64,000 nt of DNA from Flavobacteriaceae bacterium (GTDB lineage: Bacteria; Bacteroidota; Bacteroidia; Flavobacteriales; Flavobacteriaceae). The stretch's first letter is position 1; each line of letters begins with the position of its first letter. The position numbers and the translations under genes are program-made. Below the pieces are notes generated by a model. That model ran no database searches. It was not told the origin of the DNA and worked only from the letters and a program-made list of their open reading frames with translations. Of this stretch, positions 25,794 to 33,413 are shown one piece after another. The stretch is from NCBI GenBank assembly GCA_027490305.1, contig JAIXYI010000071.1, positions 28,679-92,678 of the forward strand, written 5' to 3'.

Positions 25794-26574
25794 GGTTGAC
25801 TGTGAACATTCCCTGCAGGTTGGCTGTTATTTGCGGCAAAGCCTCGCCTCCCATGATCATCGCACCCATACCGCCCATATTGTTGGCAGTCAACGAAATT
25901 TTGTTGGTGCCATCGATGATTTTCGCCACATCCGCAAAGATGTGTACCTGTGGGGTAATGTTGGTGCGCACAAGTGCGTCGTTGGTCATCGGAAGCGTAA
26001 TCTCGGCATAATTGTAGGAAGCCCCTGTTTTTCCGGTATGTACCATGAACATAGTGTCGCTTGAAACGGTAGGGGATGTAAACATTCCTTCGAACATCAC
26101 AAATTTGTAACCGGCACTCCAAGACCACATCATGTCTTCGCTGTCTGCCCACGCCAGGAAATTACCTTGTCCGTCAGCACCAAGGTTGAATTGTGCTTCA
26201 TCCACTCCGATCCCAAAGGAAATGGATTCGTAATCACCAGCCGGAATACCCGAAAGTTCGAGTTCGTGAGTGGTTTCATCCGTCTCGTCTACAATAAAGT
26301 AACTTTCGGCTTTTGGATACGTGAAAACAGTACCGTCTTTGCGGGTCAGTTTGATATTACTGACAATATACTTCACCTGCGAAATCTTCAGGTTCTCGTT
26401 CTGCGACGTCGAATAAGACGCGGTATTCAGGATTAAGTCGTTTGCGCCGAATACATTGTCAAACTCTACTATAAGATTACCGGTGCCGGATGGTGTGTTG
26501 TTATCGTCGTCTGAACAGGATATGACAGTTGTGCCCATGGCGATACACGCCATGAAAAGGATGATTTTTTTCAT
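25777..26574 (-). CDS. MbnP-like copper-binding lipoprotein
   Basis: This 265-residue lipoprotein (lipobox VISC, Cys20) resembles the MbnP family, with GNLIVEFDNVFGANDL at the mature N-terminus and a conserved Trp cluster AWADSEDMMWSWSAGYKF (W142, W150, W152). A C-terminal Met-rich stretch (NNMGGMGAMIMGG) and the final HVHND could bind copper. It is co-encoded with the MbnH-like di-heme enzyme just downstream. No methanobactin peptide gene is visible nearby. The assignment is by motif and context. Confidence 0.75.
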   Translation of the reverse strand: MKKIILFMACIAMGTTVISCSDDDNNTPSGTGNLIVEFDNVFGANDLILNTASYSTSQNENLKISQVKYIVSNIKLTRKDGTVFTYPKAESYFIVDETDETTHELELSGIPAGDYESISFGIGVDEAQFNLGADGQGNFLAWADSEDMMWSWSAGYKFVMFEGMFTSPTVSSDTMFMVHTGKTGASYNYAEITLPMTNDALVRTNITPQVHIFADVAKIIDGTNKISLTANNMGGMGAMIMGGEALPQITANLQGMFTVNHVHND

Positions 26575-26647
26575 GATTGCTTTTAAAAAATTAAATAAAA
26601 AATAGGGGAACGCTGCGCGGGCAGCGATCCAAAAAAAAGAAAAGCAA

Positions 26648-27022
26648 TCAGAAACAGGGTGGTTTCAGTATATCCTCGCCTGCTGGCTGCAACAAACGGG
26701 GTGTTCCGTGTATAGCAATCAGGCTCGTATCAGAAATAGAATAGGATAGGGCGGTAGCAGATTGTGTCAACAAAAACAGCCAGTCAGGCTCGAAAGTGCC
26801 CCCTTTTTTGTCATTCGGCTTATGGCTGTCGCTTTTGTCGGCCTCACTGGCTTTAGCAAGCTCTTTCATGAGGTGACACTTACCGTTACAGTGCATCTCA
26901 GGTCGGGCTTTATTCTCGCACAGTACCTTTGAGATATAGTCGTATTGCAACACGTATTCCAGCACCGGGAAGGCCGGTTTGGCCAGTAGGCAGAAGACGG
27001 TTAAGGCAATTATTAGGCGCAT
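26648..27022 (-). CDS. Small exported Cys/His protein beside MbnP
   Basis: This 124-residue protein has an N-terminal hydrophobic segment (LIIALTVFCLLAKPAFPVL) and the compact motif CENKARPEMHCNGKCH (C35, H44, C45, C49, H50), followed by a low-complexity Lys/Ser/Asp stretch. The Cys/His set looks like a metal site. It lies 73 bp upstream of the MbnP-like gene on the same strand and probably belongs with it. The family name is not known to me. Confidence 0.65.
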   Translation of the reverse strand: MRLIIALTVFCLLAKPAFPVLEYVLQYDYISKVLCENKARPEMHCNGKCHLMKELAKASEADKSDSHKPNDKKGGTFEPDWLFLLTQSATALSYSISDTSLIAIHGTPRLLQPAGEDILKPPCF

Positions 27023-27082
27023 AAAATCGTTGCTCGCGCAAAGGTACGGCGCATGGGCCGGAAGAAAAACTGACGTTGGTTA

Positions 27083-27880
27083 CTATTTCGCCGTTCCTTC
27101 GTGTTTGGTCTTGTTTTTTTTCATTCGCATGTTCAGCATCTCTACAAGTAGGGAGAATGCGATGGCAAAATACAGGTACCCTTTCGGAATCGACGTCACT
27201 TCAGTATCGAATAGATGGAAATCGGCATAGTGTGCGGCCTCTACAATCAACATAAAACCGATCAATACCAGAAAGGAAAGTGCCAGGATCTGGATCGTAG
27301 GATGCTTGTTCACAAAGGTTCCCACCGGAACGGCAAATTGCATCATGACAATCACCGCTATCACAACGGCCAGGACCATAATAGGAAGCGCTCCCTCAAT
27401 GCCGCTGGTCATGCCGACGGCTGTCAGGATACTATCGAAGGAAAACACGATGTCAATCAGAATAATCTGGAAGATGACGTTGCCAAAGCTATGCGCAGCA
27501 GAACGTTTGAGATCTTTTTCTTCCTGGCCTTTTTCTTCGACCTTTTCGTGTATCTCCTTTGTACTTTTATAAAGCAGAAATAGTCCGCCGAGTAGCAGAA
27601 TGAGACTTTGGCCCGTAAGACCGCCTGACATCCAGCCGAAGTCAAAGGTGATCCACGGCTTTTTCATGGCGATGAGGAGGGAAATGCCGAAAAGCAGCGC
27701 AATCCGCATGAACATGGCCAGAAACATACCGATTTTAGTGGCCTTTTTGCGTTCGGCCGCGGGTAGCTTTCCAGTGGTAATGGAAATAAAGATGATGTTG
27801 TCGATGCCTAAGACAATCTCAAGAAAAGTGAGAGTAAATAAGGCGATCCAGGCGTTGGGATTGAGGAAAACGTCGAACAT
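27083..27880 (-). CDS. TerC family integral membrane protein
   Basis: This 265-residue protein has about seven membrane helices and belongs to the TerC family (tellurite-resistance-associated; several members export manganese or assist metalation of secreted proteins). The two family signatures are LEIVLGIDNIIFISI near the N-terminus and IDIVFSFDSILTAVGM in the middle. A charged loop with EKVEEKGQEEKDLKR separates the halves. It lies 60 bp beyond the start of the small Cys/His gene and reads the same way, but a joint promoter is not evident. Confidence 0.9.
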   Translation of the reverse strand: MFDVFLNPNAWIALFTLTFLEIVLGIDNIIFISITTGKLPAAERKKATKIGMFLAMFMRIALLFGISLLIAMKKPWITFDFGWMSGGLTGQSLILLLGGLFLLYKSTKEIHEKVEEKGQEEKDLKRSAAHSFGNVIFQIILIDIVFSFDSILTAVGMTSGIEGALPIMVLAVVIAVIVMMQFAVPVGTFVNKHPTIQILALSFLVLIGFMLIVEAAHYADFHLFDTEVTSIPKGYLYFAIAFSLLVEMLNMRMKKNKTKHEGTAK

Positions 27881-27888
27881 GAGTGGCT

Positions 27889-28281
27889 TTATGGAATTCG
27901 GTAGGCGGTGCCGATACGGGTTTCTTTGTCCCCTACGATACCGTATTCAAAGGTATAGGAATTTTTCGAGGTCGTCAAGATTTTCATCCGAATCGGACGT
28001 TTTGGCAACACCGATTTGGGTTGCTGTTCTTGCAGGATGAACTCGCAGTCATTTACCCAACGCACGCTCGCCGTGTCGGTTTTCCCTTCAAAGGTTTCAT
28101 ACTGAAAGTTTTCCGTTCGGTCGAGTACGGTGGTTTTCTTCACGCCGTCTACGTCGAGCTCGAAACGGAAGCGCCCGGTATGATAGGCCTTGCAATCGGC
28201 TTCAGGTTGGGGCATACAGCCTGCCAACGTCGCACTTGCGGCCATCAGGAAACAAAGGAAGTAAAGAAGGGAGCGGTGCAT
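27889..28281 (-). CDS. Conserved Flavobacteriaceae lipoprotein
   Basis: This 130-residue lipoprotein (signal peptide with LAGC, Cys22) has a small beta domain containing YETFEGKTDTASVRWVNDCE and MKILTTSKNSYTFEYGIVGD. Homologues in Flavobacterium are, as I recall, sometimes labelled DNA topoisomerase IV, which nothing in this sequence supports. It shares one base with the stop of the DUF1572-type gene and is 8 bp from terC. The function is unknown. Confidence 0.75.
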   Translation of the reverse strand: MHRSLLYFLCFLMAASATLAGCMPQPEADCKAYHTGRFRFELDVDGVKKTTVLDRTENFQYETFEGKTDTASVRWVNDCEFILQEQQPKSVLPKRPIRMKILTTSKNSYTFEYGIVGDKETRIGTAYRIP

Positions 28282-28856
28282 TAGCTTAGTTTTTCGAGTT
28301 CGTCGTCGGTGAAATTCCGGATGGTTCGCTCCTTTGAGAACTTACCCGCGTTGTAATCTATCGATTTGTTTTTTGGGATTGACAGGCTGTCCCACCCGCT
28401 GCGCTTGATCATTTTGGCGAAGAACACCATCTGGCCGATGTGATACGGATAGTGCGCCAGTTGCCGGTTGATCGCTTCCACTACGGTATGGCCTTCGTTT
28501 CGGATGTAGATGACGGTGTCAAGGTCGGTATCCGTCAGCGGGTCGATGGCCGCAAACAAGCACGACCAACCTTTTTCCCAGTCCTGCCAGAGGGCCTCGA
28601 CCGATTCATAGGCATCAACGAACTCGGCGTCGCGGTTCCGCCATTCCTTTTCGCCGTCGGACGTAAGGAAGTCGGTCCAGCGCGACACCATATTGCCCGC
28701 CACGTGTTGAACGATCACGGCGATGCTGTTGGTGTCGTCATTCGGCGTGTAGAACAATTGTTCGGGTTCTAGTTGGCGCATGGCTTTTTCGCCTAGCGTT
28801 TTGTAATACAGAAACTGCTTGCGCGCACTGTCGAGATAGGCGTTTCCTGCGTTCAT
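28281..28856 (-). CDS. DUF1572 / DinB-superfamily protein
   Basis: This 191-residue four-helix-bundle protein of the DinB/YfiT-like group (DUF1572) contains IVQHVAGNMVSRWTDFL and LAHYPYHIGQMVFFAKM, which hold the His residues that form the family's metal site. These proteins are often bacillithiol- or thiol-transferase-like or have no known activity. It is coupled with the pentapeptide-repeat gene upstream (4-bp overlap) and the lipoprotein downstream. Confidence 0.85.
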   Translation of the reverse strand: MNAGNAYLDSARKQFLYYKTLGEKAMRQLEPEQLFYTPNDDTNSIAVIVQHVAGNMVSRWTDFLTSDGEKEWRNRDAEFVDAYESVEALWQDWEKGWSCLFAAIDPLTDTDLDTVIYIRNEGHTVVEAINRQLAHYPYHIGQMVFFAKMIKRSGWDSLSIPKNKSIDYNAGKFSKERTIRNFTDDELEKLS

Positions 28857-29425
28857 TTGATGATGATTTGGTATTTTTCAAGAAGGCCTTCGAGTCCGTC
28901 TACGCGGAATTTAGCCTTTTTCAACGAGTTAAAGTCCGGGTCAATCCGATAGTAAAGCGCTTCGGTAAAGTCGGCACCGTCGAGTTTGGTATCGTCAAAA
29001 ACCGCGTCGGACAGGTCGCAATTAGGGAAAGCAGCCAACGACAGATCGGTTTTCGAAAAGTTGACGCCTTTGAGTGAACTGTCGCGGAAAACGGTTTTGG
29101 TCATTTTCTTTCCTGAAAACCAGGAATAATCGAGCGTGCAGCCGGTAAACCCGACTTCAAACAGAAAATCGGCGCACGCATCGAACCGGATACCGAGCAA
29201 CTTACACGCCACAAAATCGGCTTTTTTCAGTGCCGTCGCGGGCAATTGCGCCATCGACAGGTTGCAGTCGTGAAAAGTGCAGTCGATGAAACTGCAATCC
29301 CGGAAAGTGGTTTGGGAAAAGTCGCAATTGCGAAACGTGCAACCATCAAATTCGCGGTTTTGAATGGTCGTACCGATCAGGTTTACCCGGATGAACTCGC
29401 GGTCGATATACAGCAACTCTTCCAT
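28853..29425 (-). CDS. Pentapeptide-repeat protein
   Basis: This 190-residue right-handed beta-helix protein has tandem A(D/N)LXX-type pentapeptides in two blocks (CTFRNCDFSQTTFRDCSF, and later KGVNFSKTDLSLAAFPNCDL). The two blocks around a middle break resemble Qnr/MfpA-type proteins, which mimic DNA and protect gyrase, but this cannot be settled by eye. It overlaps the DUF1572 gene by 4 bp, and its start shares one base with the DUF6095 stop. Confidence 0.88.
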   Translation of the reverse strand: MEELLYIDREFIRVNLIGTTIQNREFDGCTFRNCDFSQTTFRDCSFIDCTFHDCNLSMAQLPATALKKADFVACKLLGIRFDACADFLFEVGFTGCTLDYSWFSGKKMTKTVFRDSSLKGVNFSKTDLSLAAFPNCDLSDAVFDDTKLDGADFTEALYYRIDPDFNSLKKAKFRVDGLEGLLEKYQIIIK

Positions 29426-29643
29426 TAGTTTCCAAAAAGACTTTTAACGACCGTCATAATACCCTTGAACATGAGGAACATCGCTGCCAGGCACATTATC
29501 ACACCCACCGCTAAAGCCAGGTAGTGCCATGCAGTATGCTGGTTCATGAACGCGTTGTAAATGACCGACGGACCGATAAAGGTCAACGGGAGGGAAAACG
29601 CAAGGTACTTAATTCCTTTATTAAGAAGAAGGCGGTTGGACAC
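29425..29643 (-). CDS. DUF6095 small membrane protein
   Basis: This 72-residue protein has two membrane helices (LAFSLPLTFIGPSVIY and YLALAVGVIMCLAAMFL) and the family pattern NKGIKYLAFSLP...FIGPSVIYNAF. It is restricted to Bacteroidota and of unknown function. It is the first gene of a tight minus-strand run down to terC. Confidence 0.82.
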   Translation of the reverse strand: MSNRLLLNKGIKYLAFSLPLTFIGPSVIYNAFMNQHTAWHYLALAVGVIMCLAAMFLMFKGIMTVVKSLFGN

Positions 29644-29853
29644 GGGGTGAGGGGTTGAGGGTTGAGAGTTCAGGGTTGATGGTTAAAGGTTGATGGTTTG
29701 TAGTTCACGGTTGAGCGTTCAGGGTTGAAAGTTCAGGGTTGAGGGTTGATGGTTTACAGTTTATAGTTCAGGGTTCTCAGTTCTGGGTAGGCGGTTCATT
29801 TTTAGTCGATTTCTTCTCCATCGTTCATTCTATCATTCTCCACTCTCCATCCT
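29644..29853. repeat. Low-complexity word repeats (GGGTTGA / TTCATTG type)
   Basis: Gene-free. The left part is built from 8-10-bp words such as GGGTTGAGGG, AGAGTTCAGGG and GTTGATGGTT. The right part has pyrimidine-rich TTCATCGTTCATTGTTCATT words. The same two word families recur in complementary form at 57640-57780. Confidence 0.65.
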
Positions 29854-30684
29854 TCATCGTTCATTGTTCATTGTTCTCCACGCTTCCACCGCTTTCCGCA
29901 CGCTGCCATTCACGTGCAGCAAACGACCTGCTTCTTCATAGCTGACAGGTATCTCGCCCATAATCATGCGGGTGCCGCGGTCGACCAGTTTATCGTTGCT
30001 GAGTTGCATATCGACCATCTTGTTTCCCTTTACGCGGCCAAGGCGGATCATGGTGGCGGTCGAAATCATGTTTAATACCAGTTTTTGGGCGGTGCCGGCT
30101 TTCATGCGGGAACTGCCGGTTACAAACTCCGGACCAACGACTACGACAATAGGAGACTGTGCCGTGAGCGCCAACGGACTCCCTTCGTTACACGTGATAC
30201 ACCCGGTCAGGATGCCGCGCGCGTTGCAGGCTTCGAGTCCACCGATGACGTACGGCGTGGTGCCGGATGCCGCGATGCCAATGACCACGTCGTGTGCGCC
30301 GATTCCCGCCGATTCGAGGTCACGCCAGGCCTGTTCGCGGTCGTCTTCCGCGTTTTCTACGGCACGTCGAATGGCGGTGTCGCCCCCGGCGATGATGCCG
30401 TTGACCAGGTCATGTGGCACGCCAAAGGTGGGCGGACATTCAGAAGCATCGACGATACCCAGGCGACCGGATGTGCCCGCTCCGATGTAGAAAAGCCGTC
30501 CGCCTTTCTGGAGTTGCGATACGATGGTTTCGACCAGTGTGCCAATCTGGGGTAGTGCTTTCTGCACGGCATGTGGAACGGTCTGGTCTTCACGGTTGAT
30601 GCCGTCGAGCAGTTCGGCCACCGACAGGGTTTCGAGGTGGTCGTAATGGGAAGGTTGTTCGGTGGTTTTGACGAAATCGGCCAT
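29854..30684 (-). CDS. murQ: N-acetylmuramic acid 6-phosphate etherase
   Basis: This enzyme cleaves the lactyl ether of MurNAc-6-phosphate to give GlcNAc-6-phosphate and lactate during peptidoglycan recycling. Its SIS domain is seen in FYIGAGTSGRLGIVDASECPP and in PEFVTGSSRMKAGTAQK. The start chosen is ATG 30684 (MADFVKTTEQPSHYDHLETL), giving 276 residues. An upstream in-frame ATG at 30810 adds 42 residues unlike the family and would run into the hairpin element at 30773. No other recycling genes are adjacent. Confidence 0.92.
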   Translation of the reverse strand: MADFVKTTEQPSHYDHLETLSVAELLDGINREDQTVPHAVQKALPQIGTLVETIVSQLQKGGRLFYIGAGTSGRLGIVDASECPPTFGVPHDLVNGIIAGGDTAIRRAVENAEDDREQAWRDLESAGIGAHDVVIGIAASGTTPYVIGGLEACNARGILTGCITCNEGSPLALTAQSPIVVVVGPEFVTGSSRMKAGTAQKLVLNMISTATMIRLGRVKGNKMVDMQLSNDKLVDRGTRMIMGEIPVSYEEAGRLLHVNGSVRKAVEAWRTMNNER

Positions 30685-30772
30685 ATACAAAGCGTTCTTA
30701 CAAAGGTAATCGGAAATGCCCGTGCGACAAACTACATCGGTTGATATTCCGCCATACGTCAAGGAAGAAGTT

Positions 30773-30900
30773 GCCCGCGTTAGGGATGGGCGCGACAGCC
30801 TTTTTGCCACCTGTCGTGGATCGAAAGACGGAAGCGGGTAGGTGTGTGGCCAGGCGAGACGAACTGAGGCAAAAAGCTATAGCAGACAGCCCGGCCGCGC
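30773..30900 (+). repeat. Structured intergenic motif, copy 1
   Basis: It contains TTAGGGATGG, then ACAGCCTTTTTGCC, a variable loop, GGCAAAAAGCTATAGC and GACAGCCCGGC. GCxTTTTTGCC can pair with GGCAAAAAGC to form a long hairpin. The same conserved blocks in the same order occur at 61553-61660. This is an interspersed Flavobacteriaceae repeat that could be a structured RNA (Flavo-1-like is one possibility, unverified) or a recombination site. Confidence 0.65.
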
Positions 30901-30953
30901 GATGGAACGTGATGCCGTAGATGATTAGTGAAGCGCGGCAACGCCCAAAATCT

Positions 30954-31631
30954 CTAAAGGAAAGCAGCCAGGCCGATGCCGAGTAGGATCATGCCGGTTT
31001 TGGCGAGGTTGAATTTGTGGTTTTCGCTGGCCTCGAAGATGATGGTCGACGAGATGTGGAACAGCACGCCGATGACGAGTGCCATGAGTGGGCGGTGGAG
31101 GTCGCCGAGCCCATCAGGCAATTGGGTGGCGATGAACGTGCCTAGCGGCGTCATGGCTGCAAAGGTGAGCATGAATAGGAAAATGGCGGGTTTGGCCAGA
31201 TGCGAATTCAGGAAGAATCCAGTCAGGATCAGCGCAATTGGCAGGTGGTGCACGGCGATGCCGATGGCCATCTGGTTGTCGTTGACGGCGAGTCCTTCGA
31301 GGAAGGCATGCAGACACAGGCTGGCGAAAAGCGCCCAAGGAATGTGCGCCATCCGACCGTGTCCGTGGGTATGACCGTGTTCAGCACCCTGAGAGAAGAA
31401 CTCGAGGACAATCTGAAGCAGGATACCACCCATGATGCAGAGTCCGGGAATGAGGTAATTAGTTGCACCGACATATACTTCGGGAACTAAATGTAACACC
31501 GTAACAGACAACAAAAAAGAACCACTGAATGCAAGTAGTAGTTTGAGTCCGATCCGGTGCTCGGGGCGAAAGAACAACATGCCCGTATATCCGAGAATAA
31601 CAGCCAGAAAGGGCAGGAGGTAGCGGATCAT
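30954..31631 (-). CDS. ZIP family metal transporter
   Basis: This 225-residue membrane protein of the ZIP (zinc/iron permease) family has about seven to eight helices. A His-rich cytoplasmic loop (EHGHTHGHGRMAH) is followed by the two metal-pathway helices LHAFLEGLAV (HxxxEG) and GIAVHHLPIALILTG. It imports divalent metal, most likely Zn2+, across the inner membrane. It overlaps the upstream methyltransferase gene by 4 bp. Confidence 0.9.
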   Translation of the reverse strand: MIRYLLPFLAVILGYTGMLFFRPEHRIGLKLLLAFSGSFLLSVTVLHLVPEVYVGATNYLIPGLCIMGGILLQIVLEFFSQGAEHGHTHGHGRMAHIPWALFASLCLHAFLEGLAVNDNQMAIGIAVHHLPIALILTGFFLNSHLAKPAIFLFMLTFAAMTPLGTFIATQLPDGLGDLHRPLMALVIGVLFHISSTIIFEASENHKFNLAKTGMILLGIGLAAFL

Positions 31632-32359
31632 TTGAAGACTAAGATGAGGCGTGGACTTTCGGACTTATGATATTTGCGAAGTTTGTAATCGCCGAAGACG
31701 TCGAGCAGGTAACTGCCAGTTTCTTCGATCATGGCTTCGAAATCGGCGAGGGTAAACGCGCGCACTTTTTCCGTGAAGGAGTACGACTGGTTGTCGGCCG
31801 TGAAGTCGATGTGTTTCAGGATATAGCGCCCGTCAAATGCTTTCCGGATATGGAAATCGATGCCGTCGATGGTTTTGGTCTCTTCGGGCACGAGGTGCGG
31901 CAATACGGCTTCGACGTTCATGAAATCGATGACTGCCAACCCCGATTCGGTGAGGTTTTGCTGGATAGCGCGGAGCGTGCGCAGGTTGTCGTTATCATCG
32001 TCAAAATACCCAAAGCTGGTGAACAGGTTGAACACGGCATCAAATTGCCCCGGAAAGGGTTCGCGCATGTCGTGCCGCTCGAACCGCAGGGTATCGTTCG
32101 CCGACCGGCGGGCCTCCGCAATGTTATTGGCCGAAAGGTCGACGCCGGTAACGTCATAGCCTAACTGATTGAGGTAGATGGAGTGGCGTCCTTTTCCGCA
32201 GGCCAGATCAAGCACGCGCGAGCCGGGTTCGAGGTTCAGGTATTGGGTAATGGTATCGATAAAAAGTTGCGCCTCGGTATAATCCCGGTTTTTATAAAGG
32301 ATGTGGTAATACGGAGTATCGAACCAAGAGGCGAACCAATTTTCTGTTGTTTCTGGCAT
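31628..32359 (-). CDS. Class I SAM-dependent methyltransferase
   Basis: This 243-residue Rossmann methyltransferase has motif I VLDLACGKGRHSIYL, an acidic post-motif residue in VTGVDLSANNI, and FDAVFNLFTSFGYF as motif IV. The substrate is not predictable. It is coupled to the downstream ZIP transporter by a 4-bp overlap. Upstream lies the 87-bp tandem repeat block. Confidence 0.88.
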   Translation of the reverse strand: MPETTENWFASWFDTPYYHILYKNRDYTEAQLFIDTITQYLNLEPGSRVLDLACGKGRHSIYLNQLGYDVTGVDLSANNIAEARRSANDTLRFERHDMREPFPGQFDAVFNLFTSFGYFDDDNDNLRTLRAIQQNLTESGLAVIDFMNVEAVLPHLVPEETKTIDGIDFHIRKAFDGRYILKHIDFTADNQSYSFTEKVRAFTLADFEAMIEETGSYLLDVFGDYKLRKYHKSESPRLILVFK

Positions 32360-32416
32360 AGTGCGAAGGTACTAAAAAACGGCGAAGGCGCCACGGGTTC
32401 GGCTGCGGCTTCCCGT

Positions 32417-32708
32417 CTTCGCGCCTTCGCGGCAAAAAAAGTCAACGTGTTCCACTTCCAGTACCTAAACCGCTCCGTCTACATTCCAAGTTCAAATGTT
32501 ATTCTTCGCGCCTTCGTGGCAAAAAAACGTCAACGTGTTCCACTTCCAGCACCTAAACCGCTCCGTCTACATTCCAAGTTCACACGTTATTCTTCGTGCC
32601 TTCGCGCCTTCGCGGCAAGAAACCTTCACTACGCCATTGCTAAAAGGTCAGATTGGTACTTTCAAACAATACGCTATTCTTCGTGTCTTCGCGCCTTCGC
32701 GGCACAAA
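32417..32708. repeat. 87-bp tandem repeat, four units
   Basis: Units begin at 32417, 32504, 32592 and 32679 with the header CTTCG(C/T)GCCTTCGCGGCA or close variants, followed by an A-run. Units 1 and 2 also share GTCAACGTGTTCCACTTCCA and CGCTCCGTCTACATTCCAAG almost exactly; unit 3 has a different body; unit 4 is truncated at the rplS terminator. The spacing is 87, 88 and 87 bp. Confidence 0.8.
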
Positions 32709-32733
32709 AAAAAATCCCGCCAAACGACGGGAT
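32705..32733 (-). terminator. Terminator after rplS
   Basis: ATCCCG (32714-32719) pairs with CGGGAT (32728-32733). On the minus strand the stem is followed by nine T residues, a classic intrinsic terminator. Confidence 0.8.
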
Positions 32734-32755
32734 CTTATTTTCACTACAAGGCTTC

Positions 32756-33106
32756 TTACATCCTTTTGTCCTTAATCTTAGCTTTTTTACCAGTAAGTTC
32801 GCGGAAGTAGAAGATACGGGCGCGACGCACGTGACCTTTTTTGTTGATTTCAATTTTCTGCAAAGCCGGCAGGTTTACAGGGAAGATACGCTCTACACCT
32901 ACAGCACCTGACATTTTACGGATGGTAAACGTTTCGGTCAAACCAGAACCTCTGCGTTGGATTACGACGCCTTTGAAAAACTGCGTACGTGTTTTTTCAC
33001 CTTCCTTGATTTCGTAGTACACAGTGATCGTGTCACCTGCGCTAAATTCAGGAAAGTCTTTTTTTGCGATAAATTCGTTCTCTACGAACGTCATCAAATC
33101 TGCCAT
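32756..33106 (-). CDS. rplS: 50S ribosomal protein L19
   Basis: This 116-residue ribosomal protein L19 sits at the interface of the 30S and 50S subunits. Family signatures are FSAGDTITVYYEIKEGEKTR, GVVIQRRGSGLTETFTIRK and VERIFPVNLP. It is transcribed after trmD, the usual bacterial order, but about 300 bp of repeats separate the two. A terminator follows at 32705-32733. Confidence 0.97.
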   Translation of the reverse strand: MADLMTFVENEFIAKKDFPEFSAGDTITVYYEIKEGEKTRTQFFKGVVIQRRGSGLTETFTIRKMSGAVGVERIFPVNLPALQKIEINKKGHVRRARIFYFRELTGKKAKIKDKRM

Positions 33107-33413
33107 GACAATGATGGTTTAAATGTTTAACTCAGCGCAACTTTCACGATTCTCGCCAGAGGTTGGGCCAATGCGGTGGCAAAAGTAAGAATTAGTTTTG
33201 AGTTTTGAGTGTTGAGTTTTGAGTTTTTTTCGAGCGTAACGTCGTAATTTCACGATACTTACTCATTTTGGCTTTAAAAAAGTGTACTACCGACAAGATA
33301 AAGCTTCGCAGAGTTGATTTTGGGAACACTTCCATCGCGTAGTGACATAACATCCCCAAAAGAGCAGTAACCCAAAATTCAGAAGCCAAAACTCAAAACT
33401 CAAAACTCAAAAC
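33107..33413. repeat. trmD-rplS spacer with inverted word repeats
   Basis: AGTTTTGAGTTTTGAGTGTT-type words at 33194-33228 and their complement AAAACTCAAAACTCAAAACT at 33387-33418 could pair as a stem of about 30 bp around a 160-bp loop. A short minus-strand frame inside (33192-33389, ending MSKYREITTLRSK followed by repeat) looks like a repeat-derived artefact. The rplS promoter is probably near 33120-33180. Confidence 0.6.

Noticed and set aside
30685..30810. 42-residue N-terminal extension of MurQ
   Set aside because: The extension is unlike the family and would run into the structured motif at 30773-30900.
33192..33389. 65-residue minus-strand frame between trmD and rplS
   Set aside because: It ends in the AAAACTC word repeat and has no recognised domain; it is probably a repeat artefact.
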